From: Mesorhizobium loti
GTDB lineage: Bacteria; Pseudomonadota; Alphaproteobacteria; Rhizobiales; Rhizobiaceae
Direction of reading: 5' to 3'
DNA length: 64,000 nt
Assembly (NCBI GenBank): GCA_002356515.1
Contig: AP017605.1
Span: 6,681,020-6,745,019 of the forward strand
This document shows, one piece after another, positions 1-8,910 of this stretch; position 1 is the stretch's first letter; every line of letters starts with the position of its first letter. The notes beneath the pieces were generated by a model. The model was not told the DNA's origin and did no database searches. It was given only the letters and a program-made list of their open reading frames with translations. A program made the translations under genes and the position numbers.

Positions 1-1110
1 CGCCCGTCGATCGCCGACCCCTTTCTGCCGAAGAAGGTGGAGGAGGGGCGTATCGAGGACATCCGCGAATGCATCGGCTGCAACATCTGCATCACCGGCG
101 ACATGACCATGTCGATCTCGCGCTGCACGCAGAACCCGACCTTCATGGAGGAGTGGCGCAAGGGCTGGCATCCCGAGCGCATGCAGGCCAAGGGCGACAG
201 CGACAGCGTGCTGATCGTCGGCGCCGGTCCCGCAGGACTGGAGGCCGCCCGCGCGCTCGGCCTGCGCGGCTATCAGGTGGCCATTGCCGAGGCCGGCACC
301 GAACTCGGCGGCCGCGTCGCGCGCGAGTGTCGCCTGCCTGGGCTCTCGGCCTGGGGTCGCGTGCGCGACTATCGCCAGTACCAGCTCAGCCAGATGTCCA
401 ATGTCGACATCTATTTCGAAAGCCGGTTGTCGGCGCAGGACATACTGGCCTTCGGTTTTCAGAACATCGCGCTGGCCACCGGCTCGACATGGCGCCGCGA
501 CGGCGTGGCGCGCGCCCATGTCGTGCCGATGCCGATCGACCCGGCCATGCCGGTCTACACGCCGGACGATCTGATGGCTGGAAACGTGCCGACCGGCAAT
601 GTCGTGCTGTTCGACGACGACCACTACTATATGGGTGGCGTTCTGGCTGAGCTGATGGCGCGCAACGGTAGCAAGGTGACGCTGGTGACGCCGTCCGCCT
701 ATGTCTCCGACTGGACCCGCAACACGCTGGAGCAGGGCGCCATCCACCGCCGTCTGGCGGGGCTCGGCGTCGAGATCGTGCTGAACCGGACCGTGACACG
801 CATCGTGCAAGGAGGCGTTGCCACCGCCTGCGCCTACACTGGGGCCGAACGTGATATTGCCGCCGACGCCGTGGTGCTGGTGACGTCGCGCCAGCAGGAC
901 GACCAGGTCTGGCGTGAGCTGAGGGCGCGGCGCGACGAATGGGCCGACAATGGTATCAGTTCGATCAAGGTCATAGGCGATGCCGAGGCGCCGGGGCCGA
1001 TCGCCTGGGCGACCTATGCCGGCCACCGCTTCGCGCGTGAGCTGGACGAAGACGATATCGGCGATGCGCTGCCGTTCCGGCGGGAGGTGACGGCCCTGGC
1101 GGCGGAATAG
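1..1110 (+). CDS. C-terminal part of TMADH/Old Yellow Enzyme-type dehydrogenase (N-demethylase family), left-truncated
   Basis: The frame is open from base 1, so the N-terminal FMN TIM barrel lies outside the window. The visible part starts at the iron-sulfur region: Cys codons at 70, 79 and 88 (CIGCNIC) and a fourth at 124 (RCTQN) match the [4Fe-4S] site of the trimethylamine/dimethylamine dehydrogenase family. A dinucleotide-binding motif VLIVGAGPAGLEAA follows near 208-250, then the C-terminal nucleotide-binding domain. Family members oxidatively demethylate or deaminate amines such as dimethylamine, histamine, dimethylglycine and N-methylproline, passing electrons to an acceptor protein. 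The next gene is a formaldehyde-detoxification esterase, which favours a demethylating role. The exact substrate cannot be read from this fragment. Confidence 0.85.
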   Translation, partial: RPSIADPFLPKKVEEGRIEDIRECIGCNICITGDMTMSISRCTQNPTFMEEWRKGWHPERMQAKGDSDSVLIVGAGPAGLEAARALGLRGYQVAIAEAGTELGGRVARECRLPGLSAWGRVRDYRQYQLSQMSNVDIYFESRLSAQDILAFGFQNIALATGSTWRRDGVARAHVVPMPIDPAMPVYTPDDLMAGNVPTGNVVLFDDDHYYMGGVLAELMARNGSKVTLVTPSAYVSDWTRNTLEQGAIHRRLAGLGVEIVLNRTVTRIVQGGVATACAYTGAERDIAADAVVLVTSRQQDDQVWRELRARRDEWADNGISSIKVIGDAEAPGPIAWATYAGHRFARELDEDDIGDALPFRREVTALAAE

Positions 1111-1184
1111 GCGGGACTTGCGCCTGGCACCCGTGGTCCTTAGACAGGCGGCCGTGACGTTTGCCGATGGCGGAGAAGAAGAAC

Positions 1185-2057
1185 ATGTCGGACCGGATGA
1201 AGACCATCTCCTCGGCCAAGTCGCATGGCGGCGTGCAGGGCGTCTATTCCCATGCTTCGGATGCCTGTGCCTGCGACATGACATTCGCCGTATTCGTGCC
1301 GCCGCAGGCCGGTGAAAAGCCTTGCCCTGTCGTATGGTACCTCTCCGGCCTGACCTGCACCCATGCCAATGTCATGGACAAGGGCGGGTACAGGCGCATG
1401 GCCGCCGAGCTTGGCCTGATCGTCGTCTGTCCCGACACCAGCCCCCGCGGCGCCGACATTCCCGACGAGAAGGACAATTGGCAGTTCGGTTGCGGCGCCG
1501 GCTTCTATGTCGACGCGACGCAAGCACCCTACGCCACGAACTACCGCATGTATTCCTATGTCACCGAGGAATTGCCGGCATTGATCGCCCAGGAATTTCC
1601 GGCCGATATGACGCGCCAGGCGATCTTCGGCCACTCGATGGGCGGGCATGGTGCGCTGACGATCGCGCTGAAAAATCCCGAGCGCTTCAAAAGCTGCTCG
1701 GCCTTCGCGCCGATCGTGCAACCGAGCACCGCCGGCTGGTCGCGGCCCGCCCTCGAAAAATATCTCGGCGCCGACGAGGCGTCATGGCGGGGCTACGATG
1801 CCACCTTGCTCATCGAGGATGGCCATCGCTTCTCCGAGCTTTTCGTCGATCAGGGAACGTCGGACGGCTTTCTCAAGGACGGGCTGAGGCCTTGGCTGCT
1901 GGAAGCGGCCTGCGCCAAGGCCGGCATCCCTCTGACCCTGCGCATGCAGGATGGCTACGACCACTCGTATTTCTTCATTTCGACATTCATGGATGACCAT
2001 CTGCGATGGCATGCCGAAAGATTGTCTGACCCGGTTCTCGGCACCGGGTCACGCTGA
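1185..2057 (+). CDS. fghA: S-formylglutathione hydrolase
   Basis: An esterase-D family alpha/beta hydrolase of about 290 residues that hydrolyses S-formylglutathione to formate and glutathione, the last step of glutathione-dependent formaldehyde oxidation in the cytoplasm. The nucleophile elbow GHSMGGHGAL is present, as are the oxyanion-side block WYLSGLTCTHANV, the PDTSPRG segment and the C-terminal catalytic His in DGYDHSYFF. Longer in-frame starts exist (TTG 1161, ATG 1167). ATG 1185 is preferred because GGAG at 1172-1175 sits 9 bases upstream and the product then aligns with the usual family N-terminus. It lies 74 bp after the demethylase-like gene on the same strand, consistent with coupled formaldehyde production and removal. 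Confidence 0.93.
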   Translation: MSDRMKTISSAKSHGGVQGVYSHASDACACDMTFAVFVPPQAGEKPCPVVWYLSGLTCTHANVMDKGGYRRMAAELGLIVVCPDTSPRGADIPDEKDNWQFGCGAGFYVDATQAPYATNYRMYSYVTEELPALIAQEFPADMTRQAIFGHSMGGHGALTIALKNPERFKSCSAFAPIVQPSTAGWSRPALEKYLGADEASWRGYDATLLIEDGHRFSELFVDQGTSDGFLKDGLRPWLLEAACAKAGIPLTLRMQDGYDHSYFFISTFMDDHLRWHAERLSDPVLGTGSR

Positions 2058-2082
2058 ACCATTGGGATAGCCCCCAGCAGGT

Positions 2083-3015
2083 TTAATCCCGCAGCAGGTC
2101 GAACATCAGCTTGAAGAAACGGTCCGCATCGACCTCATGGGCGATACGGGCATTGTCCTTCTCGCCGCGCTCGCTCCAGAAATCGGCGACCGTCGCGCCG
2201 AACGCATAGGTGCCGGACAAATCGACGCCGATATGGGCCGGACGCGTGCGCACCAGCGTCGGGTCGATGGCCAGCGCCAGTGCCAGCGGATCGTGCATGG
2301 CGCCGCCGACGCCCATCGAGTTGCGGTGCAGCTTCTCGTAGAACAGCAGCCAGTCGTTGACCAGTTTGCCGAGCGGCGTGTCGATCGTCGCCAGCTCGGC
2401 ATATTGCGGCGCCTCGATCAGCACCTGCATGGTGACATCGAGGCCGACCATCAGGATCGGCACGCCGCTGTCCAGCACGATCTTCAGCGCCTCCGGGTCG
2501 CAGAAGGCGTTGAACTCCGTCGGCGTGATGATCTCGCTCTTGCGGTAGAACACGCCGCCCATCCAGATCAATTCCTTGATCTTGGGCAGCACGTCGCGAT
2601 GCTTGAGGATCATCAGGCCGATATTGGACAGCGGGCCGGTGGCGACGACCAGGATCGGTTCCGGCGAGGCGCGCAGCTTGTCGGCCAGGAAATCGACGGC
2701 GTGCTGGTCGACCGGCTTGATCGTCGCCTGCGGCAGATAGGGCGAGCCTTCGAGGCCGCTCGGACCGTCGGCGGTGCCAAGCACCAGCGGCCGCGCCAGC
2801 GGGCGGTGACAGCCTTGCGCGACCGGCACGTCGCCGGCGCCGATATACTCCAGGATGCGCAGCGCATTGGCCGTCGTCTTCTCGACCTCGGCATTGCCGC
2901 AAGTGGTGGTGACGCCGAGCAATTCGATAGCCGGCGAGCGATGCGCCATGACCAGCGCGATGGCGTCGTCATGGCCGGGGTCGCAGTCGAACAGGATGGG
3001 AGTTGCAATGGTCAT
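2083..3015 (-). CDS. Inosine/uridine-preferring nucleoside hydrolase 1
   Basis: A 310-residue nucleoside hydrolase (IUNH family) that splits the N-glycosidic bond of ribonucleosides to base plus ribose. The N-terminal calcium-binding motif DCDPGHDDA is canonical. VVATGPLSNIG, NAFCDPEAL and the His in MHDPLALA also match the family. A GTG at 3030 would extend it by five codons but overlaps the upstream stop; ATG 3015 has GAGGA eight bases upstream and is chosen. It is the last gene of a six-gene leftward operon encoding a BMP-type ABC importer, so it probably acts on imported nucleosides in the cytoplasm. The base preference (purine, pyrimidine or modified) is not visible. Confidence 0.9.
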   Translation of the reverse strand: MTIATPILFDCDPGHDDAIALVMAHRSPAIELLGVTTTCGNAEVEKTTANALRILEYIGAGDVPVAQGCHRPLARPLVLGTADGPSGLEGSPYLPQATIKPVDQHAVDFLADKLRASPEPILVVATGPLSNIGLMILKHRDVLPKIKELIWMGGVFYRKSEIITPTEFNAFCDPEALKIVLDSGVPILMVGLDVTMQVLIEAPQYAELATIDTPLGKLVNDWLLFYEKLHRNSMGVGGAMHDPLALALAIDPTLVRTRPAHIGVDLSGTYAFGATVADFWSERGEKDNARIAHEVDADRFFKLMFDLLRD

Positions 3016-3026
3016 TTTGGCGGTCC

Positions 3027-4040
3027 TCACGCGGCTTGTTCGTAGCGCGCGATGGTTTGCTTGAAGATGTTCAGGAAGCGGCGGCCGTCGAGATCGGTGC
3101 AGATGCGCGTGGTCTTAGGCCCGCCGCCGGGCAGCAATTGCCGGCCGCGATGGGCAACCGTCTGTCCGCGCGCGAGACGCCCGTCCAGCACGACATCGAC
3201 GAAGAGCGGTTCGGTCATCGTGGCGAGGCTGGGGTCGAAGGCCAAAGCCACGGTGATGACGTCGTCCATCGGGAAGCCGACGAGGTCGAAGAACTCGCGC
3301 CAGATATCGATGTAGATCGGGAAGCTGTCGGCGATCATGTCGAAGACGGCGTTCTTGCGGGCAACGGCATGCATGTCGGCGATGTCATCGCGCGTCAGCA
3401 TCGAGGCGGCGACGCGGTTGTCCTCGCAGATGTCGAGCGGTACCAGGATCTTCTCGACATCGGCGTTGAGCACGATGCGTGAAGCTTCGGGGTCGGCCCA
3501 GATGTTGTATTCCGACAGCGGCGTGATGTTGCCGGGTGTCTGGAAATTGCCGCCAAGCACCAAGAGCCGCTTCAACGCGCCCGTCAGGCGCGGCTCCTGA
3601 AGCAGCGCCATCGCCGCATTGGTCAGCGGCCCCGTCGTCACCAGCGTGATCTCGCCGGGATTGGCCATGACTGTCTCGATGATGAAATCGACCGCGTGCC
3701 CCGGCGTTGCCGGGCGGACGGGCGGCGGCGCCGGCGGGTTGAATTTCTTCAGCCGGTCGCCGAAGCGGGCAACCAGCCGCTTCTCGAAATGCACCGGCGC
3801 TTCCATGTCGGCCTTGGCGTTGCCGACGATCGGCCGCCAGGCGCCGGCATGGACCGGAACGTCGTCGCGCCCGGCCAGCGTCAGCGTGTTGAGCACGACA
3901 TTGGTGACCTGTTCGATCGGGCCTGCCGCACCGGTCACGGTGGTGACGCCTTCGAGCCGGATATTCGGGTTCGCCGCGGCAAACAGCACGGCGAGAATGT
4001 CGTCGCCGGCAGAATCCACGTCGAGGATTATGCGTTCCAT
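3027..4040 (-). CDS. Nucleoside hydrolase 2, divergent N-terminal motif
   Basis: A 337-residue protein of the same family as its downstream neighbour. Family landmarks are VTTVTGAAG, LVTTGPLTNAAMALL and EYNIWADPEAS. The usual DTDPGxDDA loop reads DVDSAGDDI: the acidic residues that coordinate calcium are kept, but the Pro-Gly pair is Ser-Ala. This suggests an altered active-site loop and perhaps a different nucleoside. The stop is 11 bp before ATG 3015 of nucleoside hydrolase 1, and the start is 13 bp after the permease stop, so all are co-transcribed. Two divergent hydrolases in one operon suggest two nucleoside classes, or a substrate unlike the common ones. Confidence 0.87.
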   Translation of the reverse strand: MERIILDVDSAGDDILAVLFAAANPNIRLEGVTTVTGAAGPIEQVTNVVLNTLTLAGRDDVPVHAGAWRPIVGNAKADMEAPVHFEKRLVARFGDRLKKFNPPAPPPVRPATPGHAVDFIIETVMANPGEITLVTTGPLTNAAMALLQEPRLTGALKRLLVLGGNFQTPGNITPLSEYNIWADPEASRIVLNADVEKILVPLDICEDNRVAASMLTRDDIADMHAVARKNAVFDMIADSFPIYIDIWREFFDLVGFPMDDVITVALAFDPSLATMTEPLFVDVVLDGRLARGQTVAHRGRQLLPGGGPKTTRICTDLDGRRFLNIFKQTIARYEQAA

Positions 4041-4053
4041 GAGAGTTCCTTCA

Positions 4054-5037
4054 CTAGGGATTTTTGTCGACCGGGGCGCTGTTCCTGTCCACCGACAGAA
4101 GTTTCTGCATCGAGGCCAGCGTCTCCTTGATGATTTTCGGCCGTGCCCGGTAGGACAGTGCGAACAGCGCCGTCAGCGCGACGACATAGGGCACGGTGAG
4201 AACCAGATAGGACGGGAAACCGAAGGTCTGCAGGCGCAGCGAGAAGGCATCGGCGAAGCCGAACAAAAGGCAACCGGCCAGCACCTTCAGCGGATCGCCA
4301 TTGGAGAAGATCAGGATGGCCACCGCCATGAAACCGCGGCCCGAGGACATGTTCTCGGTGAACATGGTGATGTAGCCGAGCGACAGATGCGCGCCGGCCA
4401 GCCCCGCCAGCAATCCGCTCAGCAGCGAGGCGATGTAGCGGACGCGGGTGATCGAAATGCCGAGTGCTTCCGCGGCTTCGGGCTTTTCGCCGACGACGCG
4501 GATATAGAGCCCAAGCCGGGTGCGGTTGTAGAACAGCACCAGCAGCGGCACGGCGATGAAGGCGACGTAGACAATCGGCGTGAAGCCCGAGATCAGCGGC
4601 GCCCATGACCCGAGCAGCGCCTGGGCGCCGGGTATCTGCACCTTGGGCAGGCCGACAATGCCGTGACCGACGATCGATCCGCGTGTGCCGAAAATCGCTT
4701 TCATCAACGAGATCGTCATGCCGCCGGCAAGGATGTTGAGCGCCAGCCCGACGACAACTTCGTTGGCCCGGAACGTCACCACCAGCACGGCAAAGGCAAG
4801 CGCGAAGGCAAGGGCCGCGGCGACGCCGCAGGCGACCCCCGCGAATGCCGAACCTGTCCAGATCGAGCCGATGACAGCGAAGAAGGCGCCGGCCAGCATC
4901 TGTCCTTCGAGGCCGATGTTGAAGATGCCAGCCTTGGTGGTGAACGACCCGCCGAGCGCCACCAGCAGGATCGGCGCGGTGGTGCGAAGCGTCGCGGCGA
5001 TCAGCGCGACGTTGATGAGCTTGTCTAGAATTTCCAT
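4054..5037 (-). CDS. Nucleoside-type ABC importer permease, NupQ/YufQ-like
   Basis: A 327-residue polytopic inner-membrane protein of the branched-chain/simple-sugar permease superfamily. LLVALGGSFTTKAGIFNIGLEGQML near residues 25-50 is split here as a family signature: GIFNIGLEGQ is typical of permeases partnered with BMP-family receptors. Hydrophobic segments run through the whole length. It overlaps the preceding permease by 13 bp, and GGGGGAG lies 5 bases before ATG 5037. With the other permease, the double ATPase and the BMP receptor it forms one transporter of the NupOPQN type, which imports nucleosides in characterised cases. Confidence 0.9.
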   Translation of the reverse strand: MEILDKLINVALIAATLRTTAPILLVALGGSFTTKAGIFNIGLEGQMLAGAFFAVIGSIWTGSAFAGVACGVAAALAFALAFAVLVVTFRANEVVVGLALNILAGGMTISLMKAIFGTRGSIVGHGIVGLPKVQIPGAQALLGSWAPLISGFTPIVYVAFIAVPLLVLFYNRTRLGLYIRVVGEKPEAAEALGISITRVRYIASLLSGLLAGLAGAHLSLGYITMFTENMSSGRGFMAVAILIFSNGDPLKVLAGCLLFGFADAFSLRLQTFGFPSYLVLTVPYVVALTALFALSYRARPKIIKETLASMQKLLSVDRNSAPVDKNP

Positions 5038-6068
5038 CGCCGCTCCCCCGCCTGGCTGTCGCCGCGGCGTTTGATCAGGACCTGCGCCGAGACGCTAAGG
5101 ATGATCAGCGCCTGGATGACGGTGATGATTTCGCGCGAGGCGCTGGTGTCGACCTCGAGCAGCAGCGACCCGCTGCGAAGCGCGCCGAAGAACAGCGCCG
5201 TGACGATGGTGGCAACCGGCGAGCCATTGGCGAGCAGGGCGGCGATCAGCCCGTCGAAGCCGAAGCCGGGAGCAAAGCCCTCCATGAAACGGTGATGCAC
5301 GCCGAGCGTCTCGACGCCGCCGGCGAGGCCGCCGACGGCACCTGAAAGCAGCAGCACGACAAAGCCCTGCCGTTTCACGTTGACGCCGCCATATTCGGCG
5401 AATTTCGGCGCCGAGCCGACCATGGTCACGCCATAGCCCCAGCTGGTGTAGCGGAAGATCAGCGCGACGCCGACCGCCAGCGCCAGGCCGATGAACAGCC
5501 CCCAGTTCAGCCGCGAGAAGGAAAAAATCTCGGGCAGATAGGCCGTCGCCAGGATCGGCGGCGTCTCCGACCAGCCGCCGGGCCGTTTGAACAGGAAGAT
5601 GGTGAAGTAGGAGGTGAGCAGCACCGCGATGTAGTTCGACAGGATCGTCGAGACGACCTCGTTGGTGTTGTATCGGGCGCGGAAAAAGGCGGGGATGGCA
5701 ACCCAGGCAGCACCCGCGACGACCGCGAGCGCCAGCGCCGCCAGCATATGGATGCCAGCGGGCAGGGAAAAGCTGAAGCCGACCCAGGCGGCGGCAAAAC
5801 CGCCGAGGAACAGCTGACCCTCGATGCCGACATTGAACATGCCGCCGCGCAGGCCGATGCAGGCGGCGACGCCGCAGATCAGGATCGGCGTCGTCTGCAG
5901 CAGCGTGCCGGCAATCTTTTCCTGGTCGCCAAAGGCGCCGCGCAGCAGCGTCATCAAGACATGGATCGGACTTTCGCCGACCAGGAGGATGATGATCGCC
6001 CCCAAGAGCAAGGCTACGCCGACGGCGATGATCTGGCCGGAAAAGGCGCGCAAACGGTCGCTCATCAT
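5025..6068 (-). CDS. Nucleoside-type ABC importer permease, NupP/YufP-like
   Basis: A 347-residue inner-membrane permease with about eight hydrophobic segments. GLRGGMFNVGIEGQLFLGG is the hallmark of this permease family, and the EVVSTILSNYIAVLL block is also typical. Its start codon overlaps the ATPase stop (ATGA-type junction at 6065-6068) and its end overlaps the next permease by 13 bp, so the two permeases are translationally coupled. Two ATG codons occur in tandem at 6068 and 6065; the first is listed. Confidence 0.9.
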   Translation of the reverse strand: MMSDRLRAFSGQIIAVGVALLLGAIIILLVGESPIHVLMTLLRGAFGDQEKIAGTLLQTTPILICGVAACIGLRGGMFNVGIEGQLFLGGFAAAWVGFSFSLPAGIHMLAALALAVVAGAAWVAIPAFFRARYNTNEVVSTILSNYIAVLLTSYFTIFLFKRPGGWSETPPILATAYLPEIFSFSRLNWGLFIGLALAVGVALIFRYTSWGYGVTMVGSAPKFAEYGGVNVKRQGFVVLLLSGAVGGLAGGVETLGVHHRFMEGFAPGFGFDGLIAALLANGSPVATIVTALFFGALRSGSLLLEVDTSASREIITVIQALIILSVSAQVLIKRRGDSQAGERRWKF

Positions 6069-7582
6069 GCGGGCTCCAGCTGCGGCGAAACACCCGCCAT
6101 CATCATGCCGATCCTGTCTTCGTCGGCATCGTCGCCGGCGACTTCGCCCATGATCCGCCCGTTGAACATCACCAGGATGCGGTCGGCGAGCGCCGCCAGT
6201 TCGTCGAGCTGCACGGAAATCAAGAGGATGGCCCGGCCGGCCGCGCGCTGGCGCATGATCTCGTCATGGATGGCCTCCTGGGCGCCGATATCAACGCCGC
6301 GCGTCGGCTGGTCGATCAGCAGGAAGTCGGCGCCATTGGTGAATTCGCGCGCCAGCACGACCTTCTGGATATTGCCGCCGGAAAGCCGCTTGACGGCATC
6401 GCCCGCTCCTTGCGCACGAATGTCGAAGCTCTTGATCAGCGCTCCGGCATTTCCGCCGATCGCCTTCCAGTCGAGCACACCGTTGCGGCTCCACGGCGCG
6501 CGGTGCTGGCGGCCCATCAGCGTGTTTGCCGCGATCGACGCATTGCGATCGACCCCGCGCACCATGCGATCGCCAGGGACATGGGCAAGGCCGGCTTCGC
6601 GGATCGCGGCGGGCGAGAGGGTGGTGAGGTCCTGGCCTTTCAGCCAGGCTTCGCCATGGCTTGCCGGCCTCAGGCCCGAAAGCACTTCCGCCAGTTCCGT
6701 CTGCCCATTGCCAGCGACGCCCGCAATTCCCACCACTTCGCCGGAGCGGACAGTGAAACTGACGTTGCGAAGAGCCGGCAGACGGCGATCATCCCGCGCC
6801 CACAGATCCTTGACCTGAAGGACCACGTCACCCTGCAGCGCCACGCGTGGCCGCCGGTCGAAACTGACTTCGCGGCCAACCATCATGCGCACCAACTCGT
6901 CCTTGTTGAGTTCCGACGTCGGGCGGGTCGCCACCTTCTTGCCGTTGCGCAGCACCGTCACCGTGTCGGACACCTCCATCACCTCTTCCAGATGATGCGA
7001 GATGAAGATCACGGTCATGCCCTCGGCCACGAAGCTGCGCAGTGTCTGGAACAGTTCGCGGCTTTCCTGCGGCGTCAGCACGGCGGTCGGCTCGTCGAGG
7101 ATGATGGTGCGGGCGCCGCGCACCAGAACTTTCAGGATTTCGATGCGCTGCTCGATGCCGACCGAGAGCAGGCCGACGCGCTCGGTCGGATCGACATGCA
7201 GCCCGAAACGCTTCGACAATTCCTCAGTGCGCGCGATCTGCGCGGCATGGTCGATCAGCCCGTGACGACGGATCTCCATGCCGAGAAAGACATTGTCGGC
7301 GACCGATAGCGAAGGCACCAGCTTGAAGTGCTGGTGCACCATGCCGAGCCCTGCCTTGATGGCGGCGGCCGGGTCGGCGACCACTATCGCTTCGCCATTC
7401 AGCCGGATCGAGCCTTCGTCCGGCTGGAGGAGGCCGAACAGGATGTTCATCAGCGTCGTCTTGCCGGCGCCGTTCTCGCCGATAATGGCGTGGATTTCGC
7501 CCCGGCGCACGGCAAGGTCGATGCCGTCATTGGCAACAAAGGCGCCAAAACGCTTGGTGATGCCTGTCAACTCGACGGCCAT
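6065..7582 (-). CDS. Nucleoside-type ABC importer ATPase, two fused nucleotide-binding domains
   Basis: A 505-residue ATPase with two ABC domains in one chain, as in simple-sugar and nucleoside importers. Domain 1 has Walker A GENGAGKTT and Walker B TIILDEPTA; domain 2 has a degenerate P-loop GVAGNGQTE, signature LSGGNIQKVV and Walker B LLIDQPTRGVD. The weak second P-loop is normal in this family. A GTG at 7657 would add 25 residues, but it lies inside a perfect 17-bp hairpin and the extra residues resemble nothing in the family, so ATG 7582 (MAVELTGITKRFG) is preferred. The gene is separated from the receptor gene by that hairpin, which probably lowers its expression relative to the receptor. 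Confidence 0.9.
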   Translation of the reverse strand: MAVELTGITKRFGAFVANDGIDLAVRRGEIHAIIGENGAGKTTLMNILFGLLQPDEGSIRLNGEAIVVADPAAAIKAGLGMVHQHFKLVPSLSVADNVFLGMEIRRHGLIDHAAQIARTEELSKRFGLHVDPTERVGLLSVGIEQRIEILKVLVRGARTIILDEPTAVLTPQESRELFQTLRSFVAEGMTVIFISHHLEEVMEVSDTVTVLRNGKKVATRPTSELNKDELVRMMVGREVSFDRRPRVALQGDVVLQVKDLWARDDRRLPALRNVSFTVRSGEVVGIAGVAGNGQTELAEVLSGLRPASHGEAWLKGQDLTTLSPAAIREAGLAHVPGDRMVRGVDRNASIAANTLMGRQHRAPWSRNGVLDWKAIGGNAGALIKSFDIRAQGAGDAVKRLSGGNIQKVVLAREFTNGADFLLIDQPTRGVDIGAQEAIHDEIMRQRAAGRAILLISVQLDELAALADRILVMFNGRIMGEVAGDDADEDRIGMMMAGVSPQLEPA

Positions 7583-7654
7583 CGCTACTGTGCTGTGAAG
7601 GGTCGGGGACCCCGGCGCGTTCGACACGATGCTCTCGCAGATTGGCAGACTGGA

Positions 7655-7690
7655 CACTGATCCGCCGCGGCAAGCCGCGGCGGATCAGTG
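7655..7690 (-). terminator. Perfect 17-bp hairpin between receptor and ATPase genes
   Basis: Bases 7655-7671 and 7674-7690 are exact inverted complements with only two bases between them, giving a very stable GC-rich stem in the leftward mRNA. There is no long U-tract after it, so partial termination or protection of the receptor message against 3' exonuclease is more likely than full termination. Such hairpins commonly set a high receptor-to-transporter ratio in ABC operons. Confidence 0.75.
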
Positions 7691-7725
7691 TAGCGCGTTC
7701 TTGGGAGGGATGCGCTGTTGCTGGC

Positions 7726-8730
7726 TTACTTCGCCTTGGCGATCACGATCTTGCCGTCGAGGATGCCCTTCTTGATCTCGTCCAGCTTGGTGGTCACGTC
7801 GGCCGGGATCTTCGGCGCGATGTCGTCGCAGACTTTGAACTCGACGCCGCCCGACGCCAGGTCGAAGGTGCGGGTGCCGGCGGTGACCTTGTTGCCCCCG
7901 ACCTCGTCCTTGATCAGCGTGTAGACGGCGATGTCGCCGCGCTTCAGCATGCTGCCGAGCACATTTCCGGGAGCCGTGCCGCACATGTCGATATCGACGC
8001 CGATCGAATATTTGTCGGCGGCGGCACTTGCCTGCATCACGCCTTCGCCGGTCGGGCCGGCGACGTTGTAGACGATGTCGGAGCCCTGGCCGTAGAGCGC
8101 CTGGGCAAGCTCGCTGCCCTTGGCCGGATCATCGAAGGTGCCGGCGAAGACGGAGTTCACCTTCACATCGGGCGCGGCGTATTTGGCGCCCTGCTCGTAG
8201 CCGCCGAGGAAGTTGCGGATGACCGGGATGTCGCGGCCGCCGACGAAGCCGATTGCCTTGCCGTCGCCGATCTTGGGAAATTCGCTGCCCTTGGCCTCGA
8301 TCATGCTGGCCAGCGCGCCGGCGACGAAGGAGCCCTGTTCCTCGGCGAAATTGGCATAGATCATCTTGGGATTGTCGAGCACGCCATCGATGAAGACGAA
8401 GCGCTGGTCGGGGTATTCCTTGCTGACCTTCTGCAGCGAATCCACCAGTTCCCAACCCATTACGAAGATGAGGTCGTACTGCTTGCCCTTGGCGAGGTTC
8501 TCGAACTGCTCCTGATAGTCCAAAGCGCGATTGCCGGTGTCGACCAGCTTGAGATCGATGCCGAAATCAGCCTTGGCCTTGTTGAGGCCGTTGACGATCG
8601 AAACGCCAAAGCCCTGTGCGAAATATCCAGAGATGGCGGCCACCGAAACCTTGGTCTGTGCGGCGGCCGATCCCAACGAAACAGCCAGCATCGTGCCGGC
8701 CATAAACAAACTCTTGAGCGCCCTTGTCAT
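7726..8730 (-). CDS. BMP-family periplasmic nucleoside-binding protein
   Basis: A 334-residue solute receptor of the basic membrane protein (BMP/Med) family. Residues 1-24 form a Sec signal peptide ending in SAAAQ. There is no lipobox cysteine, so it should be a soluble periplasmic protein and not a lipoprotein. Family features include GFGVSIVNGLNKAKADFG, YDLIFVMGWELVDS, IYANFAEEQGSFVAGALA and the hinge IGFVGGRDIPVIRNF. BMP receptors with this permease and ATPase arrangement bind purine or pyrimidine nucleosides. It is the first gene of the leftward operon and has its own strong promoter at 8827-8855. Confidence 0.92.
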   Translation of the reverse strand: MTRALKSLFMAGTMLAVSLGSAAAQTKVSVAAISGYFAQGFGVSIVNGLNKAKADFGIDLKLVDTGNRALDYQEQFENLAKGKQYDLIFVMGWELVDSLQKVSKEYPDQRFVFIDGVLDNPKMIYANFAEEQGSFVAGALASMIEAKGSEFPKIGDGKAIGFVGGRDIPVIRNFLGGYEQGAKYAAPDVKVNSVFAGTFDDPAKGSELAQALYGQGSDIVYNVAGPTGEGVMQASAAADKYSIGVDIDMCGTAPGNVLGSMLKRGDIAVYTLIKDEVGGNKVTAGTRTFDLASGGVEFKVCDDIAPKIPADVTTKLDEIKKGILDGKIVIAKAK

Positions 8731-8810
8731 GTTATTCCCCTTCAGCTTTTTTCAGCTTTTGAAGCCACGCCTTGACCATCCCCCACATATCGCCGGAATG
8801 CCGGCGAGTT

Positions 8811-8855
8811 CGTTGATGGTCATATGAGTTTAGGAGCGGCTAAACAGGCTGTCAA
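8811..8855 (-). promoter_or_regulatory. Promoter and shared 17-bp operator of the nucleoside-import operon
   Basis: On the minus strand TTGACA (8855-8850), a 17-base spacer and TAAACT (8832-8827) form a near-consensus sigma-70 promoter. Directly after the -10 lies TCATATGACCATCAACG (8827 down to 8811), where a bound repressor would block initiation. The identical 17-mer occurs upstream of the sugar-binding protein gene at 19895-19911, and close variants are at 12661-12677 and 12819-12835. Confidence 0.75.
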
Positions 8856-8910
8856 TCGTCATCCGATGCGGTTTTCTTAGGCCCGTCATCCGCGTCCTTC
8901 ACCTCCGTGC

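Noticed and set aside
1161..1184. TTG 1161 start for the S-formylglutathione hydrolase
   Set aside because: It lacks a ribosome-binding site, and ATG 1185 has GGAG at suitable spacing and fits family length.
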